Shown here one piece after another: positions 1 through 8,479 of a stretch of 42,397 nt of DNA. Each line of letters begins with the position of its first letter. Position 1 is the first letter of the stretch. The DNA comes from Bremia lactucae (lineage: Eukaryota; Oomycota; Peronosporomycetes; Peronosporales; Peronosporaceae). Made by a program: the position numbers and the translations under genes. The stretch lies in NCBI RefSeq assembly GCF_004359215.1, contig NC_090624.1, positions 1,256,326 through 1,298,722 on the forward strand, read 5' to 3'. The notes beneath the pieces are model-generated. The model made no database searches and had not been told where the DNA came from. It saw only the letters and a list, made by a program, of their open reading frames with translations.

Positions 1-1
1 A

Positions 2-580
2 TATTTCAGTGCTTCGGTTGACCGTACAACCAAGGATCGAAGCCGCACTGAGGCTTTAGATCCACCTAATCCCACGTTTAGTGGTGGGAAGCGTCGTTTG
101 ACGCGAGTTGACCCTGAGCTTGGCGCTCAAAAACGTCAACGGCGTACGGGCAATCTTGCCGAAGAGGTACCTCGAACTCCCAAGAGTTTTCAGAAGAGGG
201 GTACCCTAGCCACTTCACCAGATACTGGTATTGACCCTTACGACGACGTCGCTATAAAACATTCTTCACATAAAACTGAAGGTTCCCCCGCCCACCAAGC
301 AGCGCGGGAGGGGGCCGAAATTTCGGCGGAAGCATTTGATGCTCTACGGCACGAGGTGCAACTTCTTCGTGAGGTCCTTGCTCGGGTTGGGAGCTCTTTT
401 GAGGTGGTCCGGGACCGTCTTTCGACGCTGGAGCGTCAGCAGCCTCGTTTAGAGAGCCAGTTGGATATCTTGGTAGGGATGCAGCAATCTGCGGTACGAC
501 CGCCTGTCTCGGTTTGGCTTAGGCAAGCCAACGTAGAACACTGGTGTGTACGCAGCTTGGTAGGAAGGTTTAGCTTATAA
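2..580 (+). CDS. Antisense coiled-coil ORF at 3' end of A1 (5' partial)
   Basis: The frame is open from the window edge to a TAA at 578-580 (192 residues; the true start is outside). A basic, Ser/Pro-rich N-terminal part with a KRQRR cluster near residue 47 is followed, at about residues 105-155, by a heptad-rich coiled coil (LRHEVQLLREVL, then STLERQQPRLESQLDIL). No enzymatic motif is visible. It lies opposite the part of A1 that follows the integrase C-terminal motif; the minus strand still shows a FYVG-like segment near 490-520. Here the minus reading has stop codons while this plus reading is clean. Matching ORFs sit at the same place in B1, B2, B3 and C1, which argues for a real antisense gene of the element. 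The function is unknown, and a conserved shadow frame is the alternative. Confidence 0.55.
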   Translation, partial: YFSASVDRTTKDRSRTEALDPPNPTFSGGKRRLTRVDPELGAQKRQRRTGNLAEEVPRTPKSFQKRGTLATSPDTGIDPYDDVAIKHSSHKTEGSPAHQAAREGAEISAEAFDALRHEVQLLREVLARVGSSFEVVRDRLSTLERQQPRLESQLDILVGMQQSAVRPPVSVWLRQANVEHWCVRSLVGRFSL

Positions 581-683
581 GCTAGGCCCTTCTTGGCCAC
601 GAGCGTAAATGGTCAAATAAAGCGTGGGCGCAATTAGGTCTTGAAGACCGCGGAAACCAAGTTGGTAGGTAGATTTTTTGCGT

Positions 684-1804
684 TTAGTAAATTCGGTCTC
701 CGACCATATAAGAATTAAAACAGCTTCTGTCTTTGGCATCTGCTTGTTCTTTTTGTTTGTCTTGGCTATCAGCCATCGTATCCCTTACATGTGTTAAGAC
801 ACTAAATCGCGTCGCGAGAAACTCGCTTACTTGTTTCCGAACGGTAACAGGGCTGATATCAGCAAGCCTATCGGCTAATTCTCCCCCTCCAAGCCCTAAA
901 CCACGCAGTTGTATCGTTAATGGAACGCATGGGTGGGTGAGACCGTTGACATAGAACGGAGTATAGCCTGTAGAGGCATGTACAGCGTTATTTAACGCAA
1001 ACTCCACCACTGGGAGCATTGCGCTCCAGCGCTTTGGTGTTTGAGCACACACGCTGCGTAAAACGTCTCAATGACGCGATTGACCAGTTTAGTTTGACCA
1101 TCGGTCTGCGGATCGTCCGCAGCGGACATATCCAATCTGGTGCCAATCACTCGAAAAATTGATTTCCAGAATTTATTCGTGAAACGGGGGTTCCGATCAG
1201 AGACAATTGCCACTGGCAAACCATGTTGTCGAAACACGCGATCAATAAACAGCTTAGCTGTACCCTCACCATCAATGGAATCCAACAAGGCCGCTAAGTG
1301 AGCCATTTTGCTCAATCGGTCAACAAAGACCACTATGCCGGAGTTATCGGCTGAATCTTTCGGTAGACCGAAAACAAAATCCAAACTAACGGCCTCCCAG
1401 CAACCTATGGGGACGGGAAGGCTCGCCAGTGGCGCAGCAGCATGCGCCGAGGGTTTAACCTGTTGGCAAGTTTCGCATGTGCAAACATATGTGCTGACCC
1501 ATTTATAAAGTTTGGGCCACCAATAACTCTGGCTTACAGAGCCGTAGGTCTTTTCTCTACCGACATGACCACCAAGGACAGTATTGTGTGCCTCATGGAG
1601 GATTCGGTACTTCAAATCCTCATCATGAGGTAAAAGGAAACGCGGAGGGTCCGCGATGTCTGTGCAATAAAGCAACAGGTCGTTATCGATAGAAAATCGA
1701 TGTAACCTTGCACGAAAACGTGCCGGCAAATTAATACCTGAATCAGAGTTTTTAAAGGTCGTAGCAGAGCTTACCACTGTACCTCCTTGGCGTAAGCCGA
1801 ACAA
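684..1804 (-). pseudogene. Integrase (A1), frameshifted
   Basis: Two overlapping frames cover most of a Ty3/gypsy integrase: 992-1804 carries the N-terminal zinc finger and core, 684-1052 the rest. The HHCC finger is readable (H in LHEAH, H in GGHVGREK, then CETC). The first catalytic Asp lies in SLDFVFGLP and the second in VSDRNPRFT. The third acidic position, normally in DGQTERVNR, reads DGQTKLVNR here, so the expected catalytic Glu is Lys. With the frameshift near 1000-1050, this makes the copy inactive. The tail keeps the typical ALNNAVHASTGYTPFYVNG stretch. The GPY/F-like end is degraded and runs opposite the antisense ORF. Confidence 0.88.
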
Positions 1805-2424
1805 ATTAATTCAGGAATAGGCGACAAGATAGTCGTTAAATGAGAGAGCTCATAATCCGGCCTGAGTGATACGGCATCGGCCAAAGCATTCTGCTTGTCG
1901 GGCTTATACTTCACCTCGAAGTTGTATTCCGCGAAAAAGGATAGCCATCGGGCGATTCTCTGTGAGAGATGGGGCGACTTAGTCGCCGTGCGTAATGACG
2001 CGTGATCTGTATATATCACAAACAGCTTAGAGCCGAGCAGATAAACTCTGAATTTGACAAGAGCATACTTCATAGGAAGTAACTCTTTGTCATGAACTGG
2101 GTAGTTCTTTTCCGCAGCTTTAAGCTGTCTAGACTCGAACGCAATAACACGTTCATGCTCATCAACATCTGTTTGTAACGGAGCACTGCCAATGGCAAAA
2201 TCTGATGCGGTACAGACGACACTGAAAGGCCAATTTTGATTGAGTTGTGCCAGAATCGGGGCATGGATAAGACTATCCTTAACTGCTCGAAAAGCATTAT
2301 GTTCGGTGCTAGTCCAGCACCATTCTGTATCCTCTTTAAGGAGATTAGATAATGGCCTAGCCATATCAGCGTAATTTTCGCTATATTTGTGTAAATAATT
2401 GGCGAGACTCAACAACTTACGCAA
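1771..2424 (-). pseudogene. RNase H domain and connection to integrase (A1)
   Basis: A 217-codon open stretch holds the end of the RT thumb (LANYLHKYSENYADMARPLS), then RNase H and the link to integrase. RNase H landmarks are SDFAIG, HDKELL, YTDHASLRT and NALADAVSLRPDY. The block that normally reads CDASDFAIG is CTASDFAIG here, so the first usual Asp is lost. A frameshift near 2425 separates this piece from the RT, and its 3' end overlaps the integrase reading by about 30 bases. In life it would be part of one pol polyprotein and degrade the RNA of the RNA-DNA hybrid. Confidence 0.88.
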
Positions 2425-3233
2425 AAATCCTTTTGGTTCTTAGGAACCGGCCAATCTACTATGGCTTTTACTTTAGCGAGATCCGCTCTAAGGCCTCGCG
2501 TTCCAATAAAGCATCCTAAAAGGAATTTCGTCTGCGCCAAAAATGCATTTAAATGCATTGGCATACAATTTATTTGTGCGCATACACTCGAGCACTGCTC
2601 GCAAATGGTCTAAATAGTTTTCCATATCCGACCGACCCTGCTCCGCACGACTATAAACAAAAATGTCATCGAAATAAGTCTCTGCATAACTTCGAGAGTG
2701 TGAAATAATTGCGCCACTAGACGATTAAATATTGCCGGGGCGTTGGACAGCCCTTGTGGCATAACCAACCACTCCCATAACATACTGCTTGGGGTGCTAA
2801 CCGCTGTAAGCGCGATATCGCTAGCTCGCATGAACAGTTGGTAGTAACCGTCGACTAAGTCAAGTGCACTGTACATTGTACATCCCACCATATTGTTCTG
2901 AAGAACATCCTTTCTAGGAATTGGAATTTGTGCTGGTATAGTGGCAGCATTAAGCTTATTATAAGCATGTACAATGCGCCATTTACCATTTGGCTTTTTG
3001 ACACAAAATGTCCGTGTCGGATGAGGAGATTTGCTCTCTCGTACCATTCCAGCCTCGTGCTTAGCACGGAAGAAATCGTCAATGACGTCACACTGCTCCC
3101 TTGGTAAAGGCCATTGTCGTGTGACACAGTATTTGGTTCCCGGAACCAAGTCAATTTCATGACGAACACCTCTATCCGGAGGTAAAACAGATGGTGGATT
3201 ATTACACACCACATCTTGGAATTCCTCAATCAA
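2425..3233 (-). pseudogene. Reverse transcriptase (A1), frameshifted before YFDD box
   Basis: The palm and fingers are clear: LPPDRGVRHEIDLVPGTKY, WPLPREQCDVIDDFF, KPNGKWRIVHAYNKLN, IPIPRKDVL, ALDLVDGYYQ and WLVMPQGLSNAPAIFNRLV. At about 2700 the frame slips. In the next frame the catalytic box reads TYFDDIFVYSRA (about 2648-2683), so the active-site aspartates survive although the ORF is broken. The following thumb (FLGCFIGTRGLRADLAKVK, then IVDWPVPKNQK) is also readable, and a second slip near 2425 leads into RNase H. Confidence 0.9.
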
Positions 3234-3936
3234 GAATAAAAGGGATCCGTAGGATCTTTAAGGATCGATGACCCATTCCGCGCACTAAGTGCAGCTTTTG
3301 TGTCATCCAGGACAGCTTCGTCTAGAAGTGACGATGAGTTTAACTCAATTGTTGGTCGAATGACCACCATCTCAGATAGTCGCCAGCCTTTAAGGCTCGG
3401 CCGCACTCATCAATAGACATTTCGTCTAGCTCTAAAAGAGCATATAACGAAGGGATTGCCGCAAGGCTAACTTCCCGCTCAATGGTACCGGTTACACCAT
3501 TTATAAGCGTATGTAATTGCTCACTCGTATCATTTTGTGAGGGTCTACACGCTTCGTGTCCATCCTGTCTTGGAGTGGAGACAATACGCCTCTTAGAGGC
3601 CAGGACATTCACGTCCTCGGGTTTTCCAGCCTGTATTGGTTCTATACAAGACATGCTTCTATTTTGACATCCGACAAGGAATTAGGTAATTCAATTTCCT
3701 TATCCAGCGAACATTTACGTGTCGCTTCACGTGCATTAAAAGGGTTTGACCCAAGATGCCCTGGCGAACCGCCAATAGTGTCACTATCGACACTCAGTAT
3801 GGTGCCACCTCGGCCGACCACACTCGGTGGACTTAGACGTGCCACTCCACGTATCTCAGGGATATTGCACCCTTGATGATTGGGCCTTAGGCCAACAATG
3901 CTTTCAGCATTCAGTGAATCGTTATTACAACGAGTG
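3234..3936 (-). pseudogene. Protease-RT linker of pol (A1)
   Basis: Two open pieces (3340-3654 and 3642-3845) fill the space between protease and RT. No catalytic motif is visible. The sequence is rich in Ser, Asp and Arg. It includes a SVVGRGGTILSVDSDTIGGSP block that occurs once, plus a partial, here and twice, plus a partial, in copy A2 (31886-32150). That block is a 120-bp in-frame repeat unit varying in number between copies. Just before the RT, the minus reading continues into the FYSLIEEFQDVV lead-in typical of this pol type. Confidence 0.7.
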
Positions 3937-4520
3937 TCACTCGACGGTGTACGTGCCGTTCCACTTATTCTGCTGAGTCGGGCTCAGAATCGATGTTTTA
4001 ACATTAGAATATATTAAGTCAGACATGCCAATGTCTAAAACAATGACAGACTCATTCAATGACCCGCGCCAATAGCGCTTTTGTTGCCTAGCAAAGGTGG
4101 GTTCATGACTCCAAACTTTGCTAGGAACATTGCGCGTGGCGCCTAAGGTCTTAGACCTCCAATCGATCCATGGCTCATGGTGTTCTAACGAGGCCATACC
4201 AAGGATGAGATCATATTTCGAATCCAAATCAAGGACGAGACAGCATTCCATACTATCAAAGTCCCGAAACTTTATACCTAAGTTCAAAAGAACTTTGGGA
4301 ACAGTGATACGAGTTCCAGTCGCTAAGCGAATAGTGATTGTATCACCTTCATGCGAAGCGCCTCAACGAATTGTTGACTTCCTTCAAGGGAAAGGCGTCG
4401 AGCATAATTGCAAGACACTCCTGAGTCAATTATGATTGACCACGGCTTATCCAAGCCCTTTACAGTCGCTTGAGCGACTAGCAAGCCAGGCTTGTACTCT
4501 CGCCCCGTGTCATTAAGCAC
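3937..4520 (-). pseudogene. Retropepsin-like aspartic protease (A1)
   Basis: Two frames make up the protease. 4323-4520 has the active-site segment IIDSGVSCNYARR (the D-S-G triad, usually followed by A but V here). 3937-4287 has the second half, with CCLVLDLDSKYDLILGMASLEHHEPWIDWRSKTLGATR; the D-x-ILGM flap-end pattern is typical of Ty3/gypsy proteases. A frameshift near 4300 separates them. The role would be processing of the Gag-Pol polyprotein. The corresponding copy at 31187-31700 keeps D-S-G-A-S. Confidence 0.8.
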
Positions 4521-4565
4521 CGAGCTAATCGGGGCTAGGTTCCGTTTATTGTCACCTCTTAAAGG

Positions 4566-5621
4566 TTAACAGAGCCTAGGTCTTACCCAGTAGGTCGCCC
4601 CGCACCTACTGAGTATCGACGTTTTCCCGCACCCTACCAGATCTCTGGTATAGGTCGGAGTTGGAGCTCTTTCAAGCTTTACGCAAATTTCGAAGATGGC
4701 AGGCCGGACGTAAATGTTTCGTGCTTCCGCACATATAACATCTACGGATGGTCTTATGCTGTTCCACAGCTTGAAGAACCTCTTCTCCTTCCTCAACGAG
4801 GCTTAAATTCATAAGTTCCGCTCTATTAGAAGGAAACCATGTGCTCAAAGAGCTTGTTCGGTAAACAGGCGTGCTAACGCGAGCAGACCTAAAATCGAAC
4901 TCGGCGCGTAGCGCTATGGCAACTCCCTCTTCGAACGTAGCAGGATGAGATCGGAATAATCTCGTCCGGGCAACGCCCTCATTGAGACCCCCCATAACGA
5001 TGGTTACTACAATTGATTCTTGCACCGGGTCTTGATGCATAGATGCAATGAGAGTTTTCAACTCCTGGACAAAGTCCCCTAGGGTTCTTTTACCCTGTCG
5101 AGTCGCTAGGAGCCGTGCTCGCATGCGAAAAGCCTGATCAGGCGGTGCAAACATGCTGGTCATTTGCTGTTTCAGCGAATCCCATGAGGGAAAAGCGTCG
5201 TTTATGGACGTGCTGCACGATAGTGCCTACTCCATGGCTCTACCTCCAAGTTTGGAAATGGCCATAGCCACCTTTTGCCGTTCTGTTAAGAACAAGGCAG
5301 AATCAATGGACATTTCCATCTGCTTCATCCAAAAAGGGAGATTTTCTCCCTCTTTTCCCTCATGTCTTCACATTTACAGTTAAAGGGCGAGCTTCGGCTT
5401 GAGTCAGGTACAGAGATATACCGGGTTGGCATAGATGCCGCTAAGTGGTCATGTGCCTGACCGATCAGGGAGGCTTCGTACCGCATGAAGGCTTCAAGCC
5501 TTGCATGCAGGACCTCTGGTCCCTAGGAGATAATAAATTCCACGTGTTCAAGCCCAAATAAGGATTTGAGCTTGTCATAAGCAGCGCGTTGCGCTTCTGA
5601 CAATTCTGGATCCTTTTCCAT
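4566..5621 (-). pseudogene. Gag (capsid and nucleocapsid) of A1
   Basis: The likely start is ATG at 5621-5619, giving MEKDPELSEAQRAAYDKLK, chosen because copy A2 starts the same way (MEEFPELSKAQRASHDKLK at 30192). The N-terminal third has stop codons. From 5163 to 4672 the frame is open: MTSMFAPPDQAFRMRARLL, GKRTLGDFVQELKTLI and the capsid-like FRSHPATFEEGVAIALRAEF. Near 4735 is an intact zinc knuckle, CYMCGSTKHLRPAC (C-x2-C-x4-H-x4-C), for packaging RNA. After that the frame shifts towards the protease. Confidence 0.85.
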
Positions 5622-5662
5622 TTCCGTGAGGGTTTAGTCTTGCAAAGATTCAGGCGTAGATT

Positions 5663-5679
5663 GACTACGAGTGCTACCA
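5663..5679 (-). promoter_or_regulatory. Primer binding site of A1
   Basis: On the minus strand the sequence TGGTAGCACTCGTAG begins two bases after the LTR end TACA. A TGG start complements a tRNA CCA tail. The same TGGTAGYAC string with the same two-base spacer occurs in A2 (30136), B1 (20586) and D (41743), which supports the call. I cannot name the primer tRNA. Confidence 0.65.
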
Positions 5680-5681
5680 GG

Positions 5682-6107
5682 TGTAGCGGAGCTGCCTCGT
5701 CCGAGGAAGACTTTCGGACTCAGATAGTCACTTAGTTTTATTGAACTAATAGGTTTAGCAACTCACGGAGTCGTACAAGTATTAAAGCTTAAGGAATTCT
5801 AGTTCAAGGGAGTCAGGGGTTCGTAGAACCAAGTGGCAACTAGTGCCCAAAAGGATATACCTTAGAAAGGCTCTATCTCTTACAGATCAATACGCAAGCC
5901 TGAGAAAGGCACGAAACGCTTTAAGATCAAAAGGGGAACTGCACTTTATTTAATTTTTTAAATTTAAAAACCTTACCCTAGCTAGTTTAAAATAGGTTTT
6001 GGCCGACAGATTTATATCTGGCGGCAACCACATTAGTAAACCATAATAAAAAATGGGATTTAATTAACTGACTATTTTAAAAATTAGATAAAAGGGAATT
6101 TTATTCA
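5682..6107 (-). repeat. 5' LTR of A1
   Basis: On the minus strand this runs from TGAATAAAATTCCCTTTTAT to CCGCTACA (about 426 bp). It is homologous to the A2 LTR (29721-30133) and the A3 LTR (28488-29042). Shared blocks are the CCCTTTT start, GCCGCCAGATATAAAT, GGGCACTAGTTGCCAC, and a cluster around TCTACGAAC. The edges are set by TG...CA and by the adjoining primer site. Confidence 0.8.
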
Positions 6108-6136
6108 TAAAGTAAATGTACCTCAACAACGATTCT

Positions 6137-6415
6137 TCAATCGATGTGTGCCCCATTACATTTCTCAAGCGATTCTTGGCATGAATGCTGATCTTGCACC
6201 TGACTGATACGATATTGTTCGTTTTTTGTGTGAAAATACGCAGGACGATCGTCGCCTGAACAGTTGAGGTAGGCTTTGGTTTTGTTTCTGTCAAAGACTT
6301 TGTAGCTGACGTGATCTTTTGCTGCCTGTGATCGAATGGCCATCACTGCTTCCTCCATGGTAGTGAAGGGTAGTCCTTTCAAAGTTGGCACGTCGGGAGT
6401 GATGTTAGGTGGCAT
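6137..6415 (-). pseudogene. MULE/FAR1-type zinc-finger domain fragment
   Basis: A 92-codon ORF beginning MPPNITPDVPTLKGLPFTTM contains an F-x2-MEEAVMAIRSQAA segment, then VSYKVFDRNKTKAYLNC, and ends with YRISQVQDQHSCQ. The spacing (helix with EA, YxV with basic residues, a lone Cys, then a terminal HxC) matches the WRKY/GCM1-like DNA-binding module found at the N-terminus of Mutator-like transposases. No transposase core follows; the A1 LTR begins about 30 bp further on. It is best read as the truncated 5' end of a MULE gene or a captured fragment. Confidence 0.5.
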
Positions 6416-6940
6416 GACAGTTTGGTTGAGGTTCCTATGGAAGAAGGAGGTGTAGAGCGATGGGAAGAGTGATTTTGAGGAAGCTGTCTCGGGGATGATC
6501 TTCCGAAATTGCGAGGGGGAACTTTAGGGGACTTCCTTGCGTCGCTTGCGAGGCTCAGATCAAAAAGACTAAAAAGCGTCCTACCTGTGAATTTCCGATA
6601 AAAAGTGTCCTAAACTGTGTAATTTCTTTAATTAATTAGACATCTGTGACGAACACTATCTATTATTATTGTAAATAGATTTTTCTATAGATAAACATAA
6701 TACATTAAACAGTAGCCTACTCGAGATGAAGCCAAAATATATTCGGCACTGCTGTGGATAGCCGAATGCATGCTTCAAGAATACGTGGCTCCATAGGAAA
6801 TTGAAATAAAAGCAAAAACAGTCTCGGATTGGTTGTACTAGTTATAGACGTATAATTAAGATTGATAATATATACCTTTAGTACCTTTTAAATGAAAGTG
6901 GAAAGCACGCTTTCTTTGCTTGTGCAGGTTACATCGTCAT
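6416..6940. other. AT-rich spacer, nothing recognised
   Basis: There is no convincing ORF or repeat. The composition becomes AT-rich from about 6600. The first 150 bases upstream of the zinc-finger ORF could be its former promoter, but I see no defining element. Confidence 0.4.
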
Positions 6941-7144
6941 ACTGAATACACAGTGCGCACGAGAAGAAGGGCAACCGCTTACGTGGTGTCGCTTGTTTAA
7001 GGGTAGAAGTTCGTAGGGTGAGGTCGCCTAAGGCGTTTATAAACAACTTCAACGCACGTAAGAAAAGACGGTCAAAATTCGACCTAGCTGTGCTTAAAAG
7101 GTTGTGATTTGTAGCGCGAAGCCGCTTTAGAAGCACCCGCCTAC
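6941..7144 (+). repeat. D-type LTR relic
   Basis: The segment from GTGCGCACGAGAAGAAGGGC to CACCCGCCTACA follows the last 200 bases of the D LTR (about 41547-41740): GCGCACGAG, GGGTGAGGTCGC, an AACTxC then GCACG stretch, a CTGTGCT block, and the same CCCGCCTACA terminus. The upstream LTR half and a primer site are not recognisable. It is probably a decayed solo or truncated LTR. An ORF at 6888-7136 on the other strand is only its shadow. Confidence 0.55.
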
Positions 7145-7279
7145 ACGCGAGCTCTCAAGATGCTCTACATATTGCGCAGCACTGTCACCTAAATAAACTA
7201 TTGTCTCGGGTTAGAAATTACGGATTATTGGCCCTGGCCTCAGAGACTCAAGTCCTCACGACTTACGAAGGACGATATT

Positions 7280-7346
7280 GCTATTTGTGGCCCGTGTGTT
7301 TCCTCTCCTATTAAATAGGAGAGGAAACACACGTGCCACAAATAGC
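7280..7346. repeat. Near-perfect 67-nt palindrome
   Basis: The left arm is 7280-7312, the centre is one base (7313) and the right arm is 7314-7346. Thirty-two of 33 pairs match; the only mismatch is C at 7292 against the A-side base. The arm begins GCTATTTGTGGC and ends CTCTCCTATT. No ORF covers it. Confidence 0.9.
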
Positions 7347-7423
7347 GACTAGGAAGTAAGTTTAAGACTAATTTAAATAGGATAGAATTACATATAAAAC
7401 TTTTTACCTAATGATTAGATGCC

Positions 7424-8230
7424 ATCGGACATGGTTATTGCTACTGGCCGGACACTCGCGCATTACCTCTCTCCACGGCAACACATCTCTCGAGGATCTC
7501 TACCGACGCCGCGAGATTGGTCAAATCTCAGAAATGCCTGGCGGTGATCTTCGTGTCAAGGTGAAGTCTAGAGGAGGCTCGAACGCATGAAGGTGATCAT
7601 CCTGCACGGTATTTTCTCGCTCAAGGTGTTTGACGTCGTCGTTCGAAAATTCTTTATTGACATATCTATCATTTACTCGGATACAGACACCAGCCTAATT
7701 ACCACCGCCTCTTCCTGCTTGGCTGCAAACACATCTACGACACGTTCCGTGATGTGAACTTGGTAACTAGTATCACATCTGCCACATGGCGCGTATACTT
7801 CTTGACAAGTTCAAGTCCCAATCCGCTAATTGCGAACCGTAGTGTATGCGACCAAGTGCTTTTCGACAATAAGCTGCACCCAGCTCATGGTGAGAACGCC
7901 CCGTTTTAATCGGAACGTTTGCCGTTTGGTTACCGTTCGCAACACAGAATTAATTTGAGTATGCCTTCTATTGTATTCCCTACACATGTGACGGGTCATG
8001 CCTCGCCACACCAGCAGACCCGCACCACCTCTCCGACAACTTACGCGTCCGTTGTGCGAATGCCTGCGGCTGCTGCAAACGTTACGACGACAACAAGTTG
8101 AGAAGGCCAGAAAATGGGAGACCAGCTCCACCACGGAACTCTGCATGATAAAACGGCCGCTACTAATCAGCTTGTCGTGATTCGTACACCACCTCTGATG
8201 CGCTGCCAATCTCTACATTTTCAGGTTCAT
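7424..8230 (+). pseudogene. Unidentified coding relic
   Basis: Pieces in shifting frames look protein-like. 7700-7909 is open for 69 codons (YHRLFLLGCKHIYDTFRDVN, then ITSATWRVYF and VCDQVLFDNKLHPAHGENAP), and the next frame continues with ERLPFGYRSQHRINLS, then a Ser/Thr/Pro-rich tail near 8000-8100. An upstream piece reads HGIFSLKVFDVVVRKFF (about 7608-7660). The layout (a small compact domain, then a low-complexity tail) would fit the first ORF of a non-LTR retrotransposon or a repetitive host gene, but I do not recognise the family. The frameshifts show that it is dead. Confidence 0.4.
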
Positions 8231-8479
8231 AAGGTAAAACCAGCCCCAGGGCCAGGAACTCCCCGCCACTGCAGCTGATGAATGATAAAAATGATGGACT
8301 CGTCGATCAAACTGCGCGCAAAAAAGGGCCGCTATGCTATAGATTGTTCCAATACGTCAAACAATCGACGCTCCAATCAATGAACTTGCCACTTCCAACT
8401 ACTTCATGCACTTCAGACTATTGAGGTCCGCTTCGAATCAAAGGACCTAGCAGTGAACATAGAATATGGTGTGCATCGC

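Larger units (their letters stand above)
1..6107 (-). mobile_element. Ty3/gypsy LTR retrotransposon A1 (left end outside window)
   Basis: Read on the minus strand, the order is LTR, primer binding site, gag with a CCHC knuckle, aspartic protease, linker, reverse transcriptase, RNase H and integrase. This is the classic Ty3/gypsy order, with integrase last. The reading frame is broken in several places, so this is a dead copy, although many motifs remain readable. The 3' LTR must lie left of base 1. The right LTR edge cuts into a MULE-like fragment, so A1 appears to have landed in or next to an older DNA transposon. Confidence 0.9.

Noticed and set aside
6888..7136. 82-codon minus-strand ORF
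   Set aside because: It overlaps the LTR relic matching the D LTR end; no protein motif.
7280..7346. Palindrome read as a rho-independent terminator
   Set aside because: The context is eukaryotic, there is no T-run and no gene ends there.
7826..8209. 127-codon minus-strand ORF rich in Arg, Cys and His
   Set aside because: It is the shadow of the more protein-like plus-strand relic at 7700-8100. Its composition fits a reverse-strand reading.
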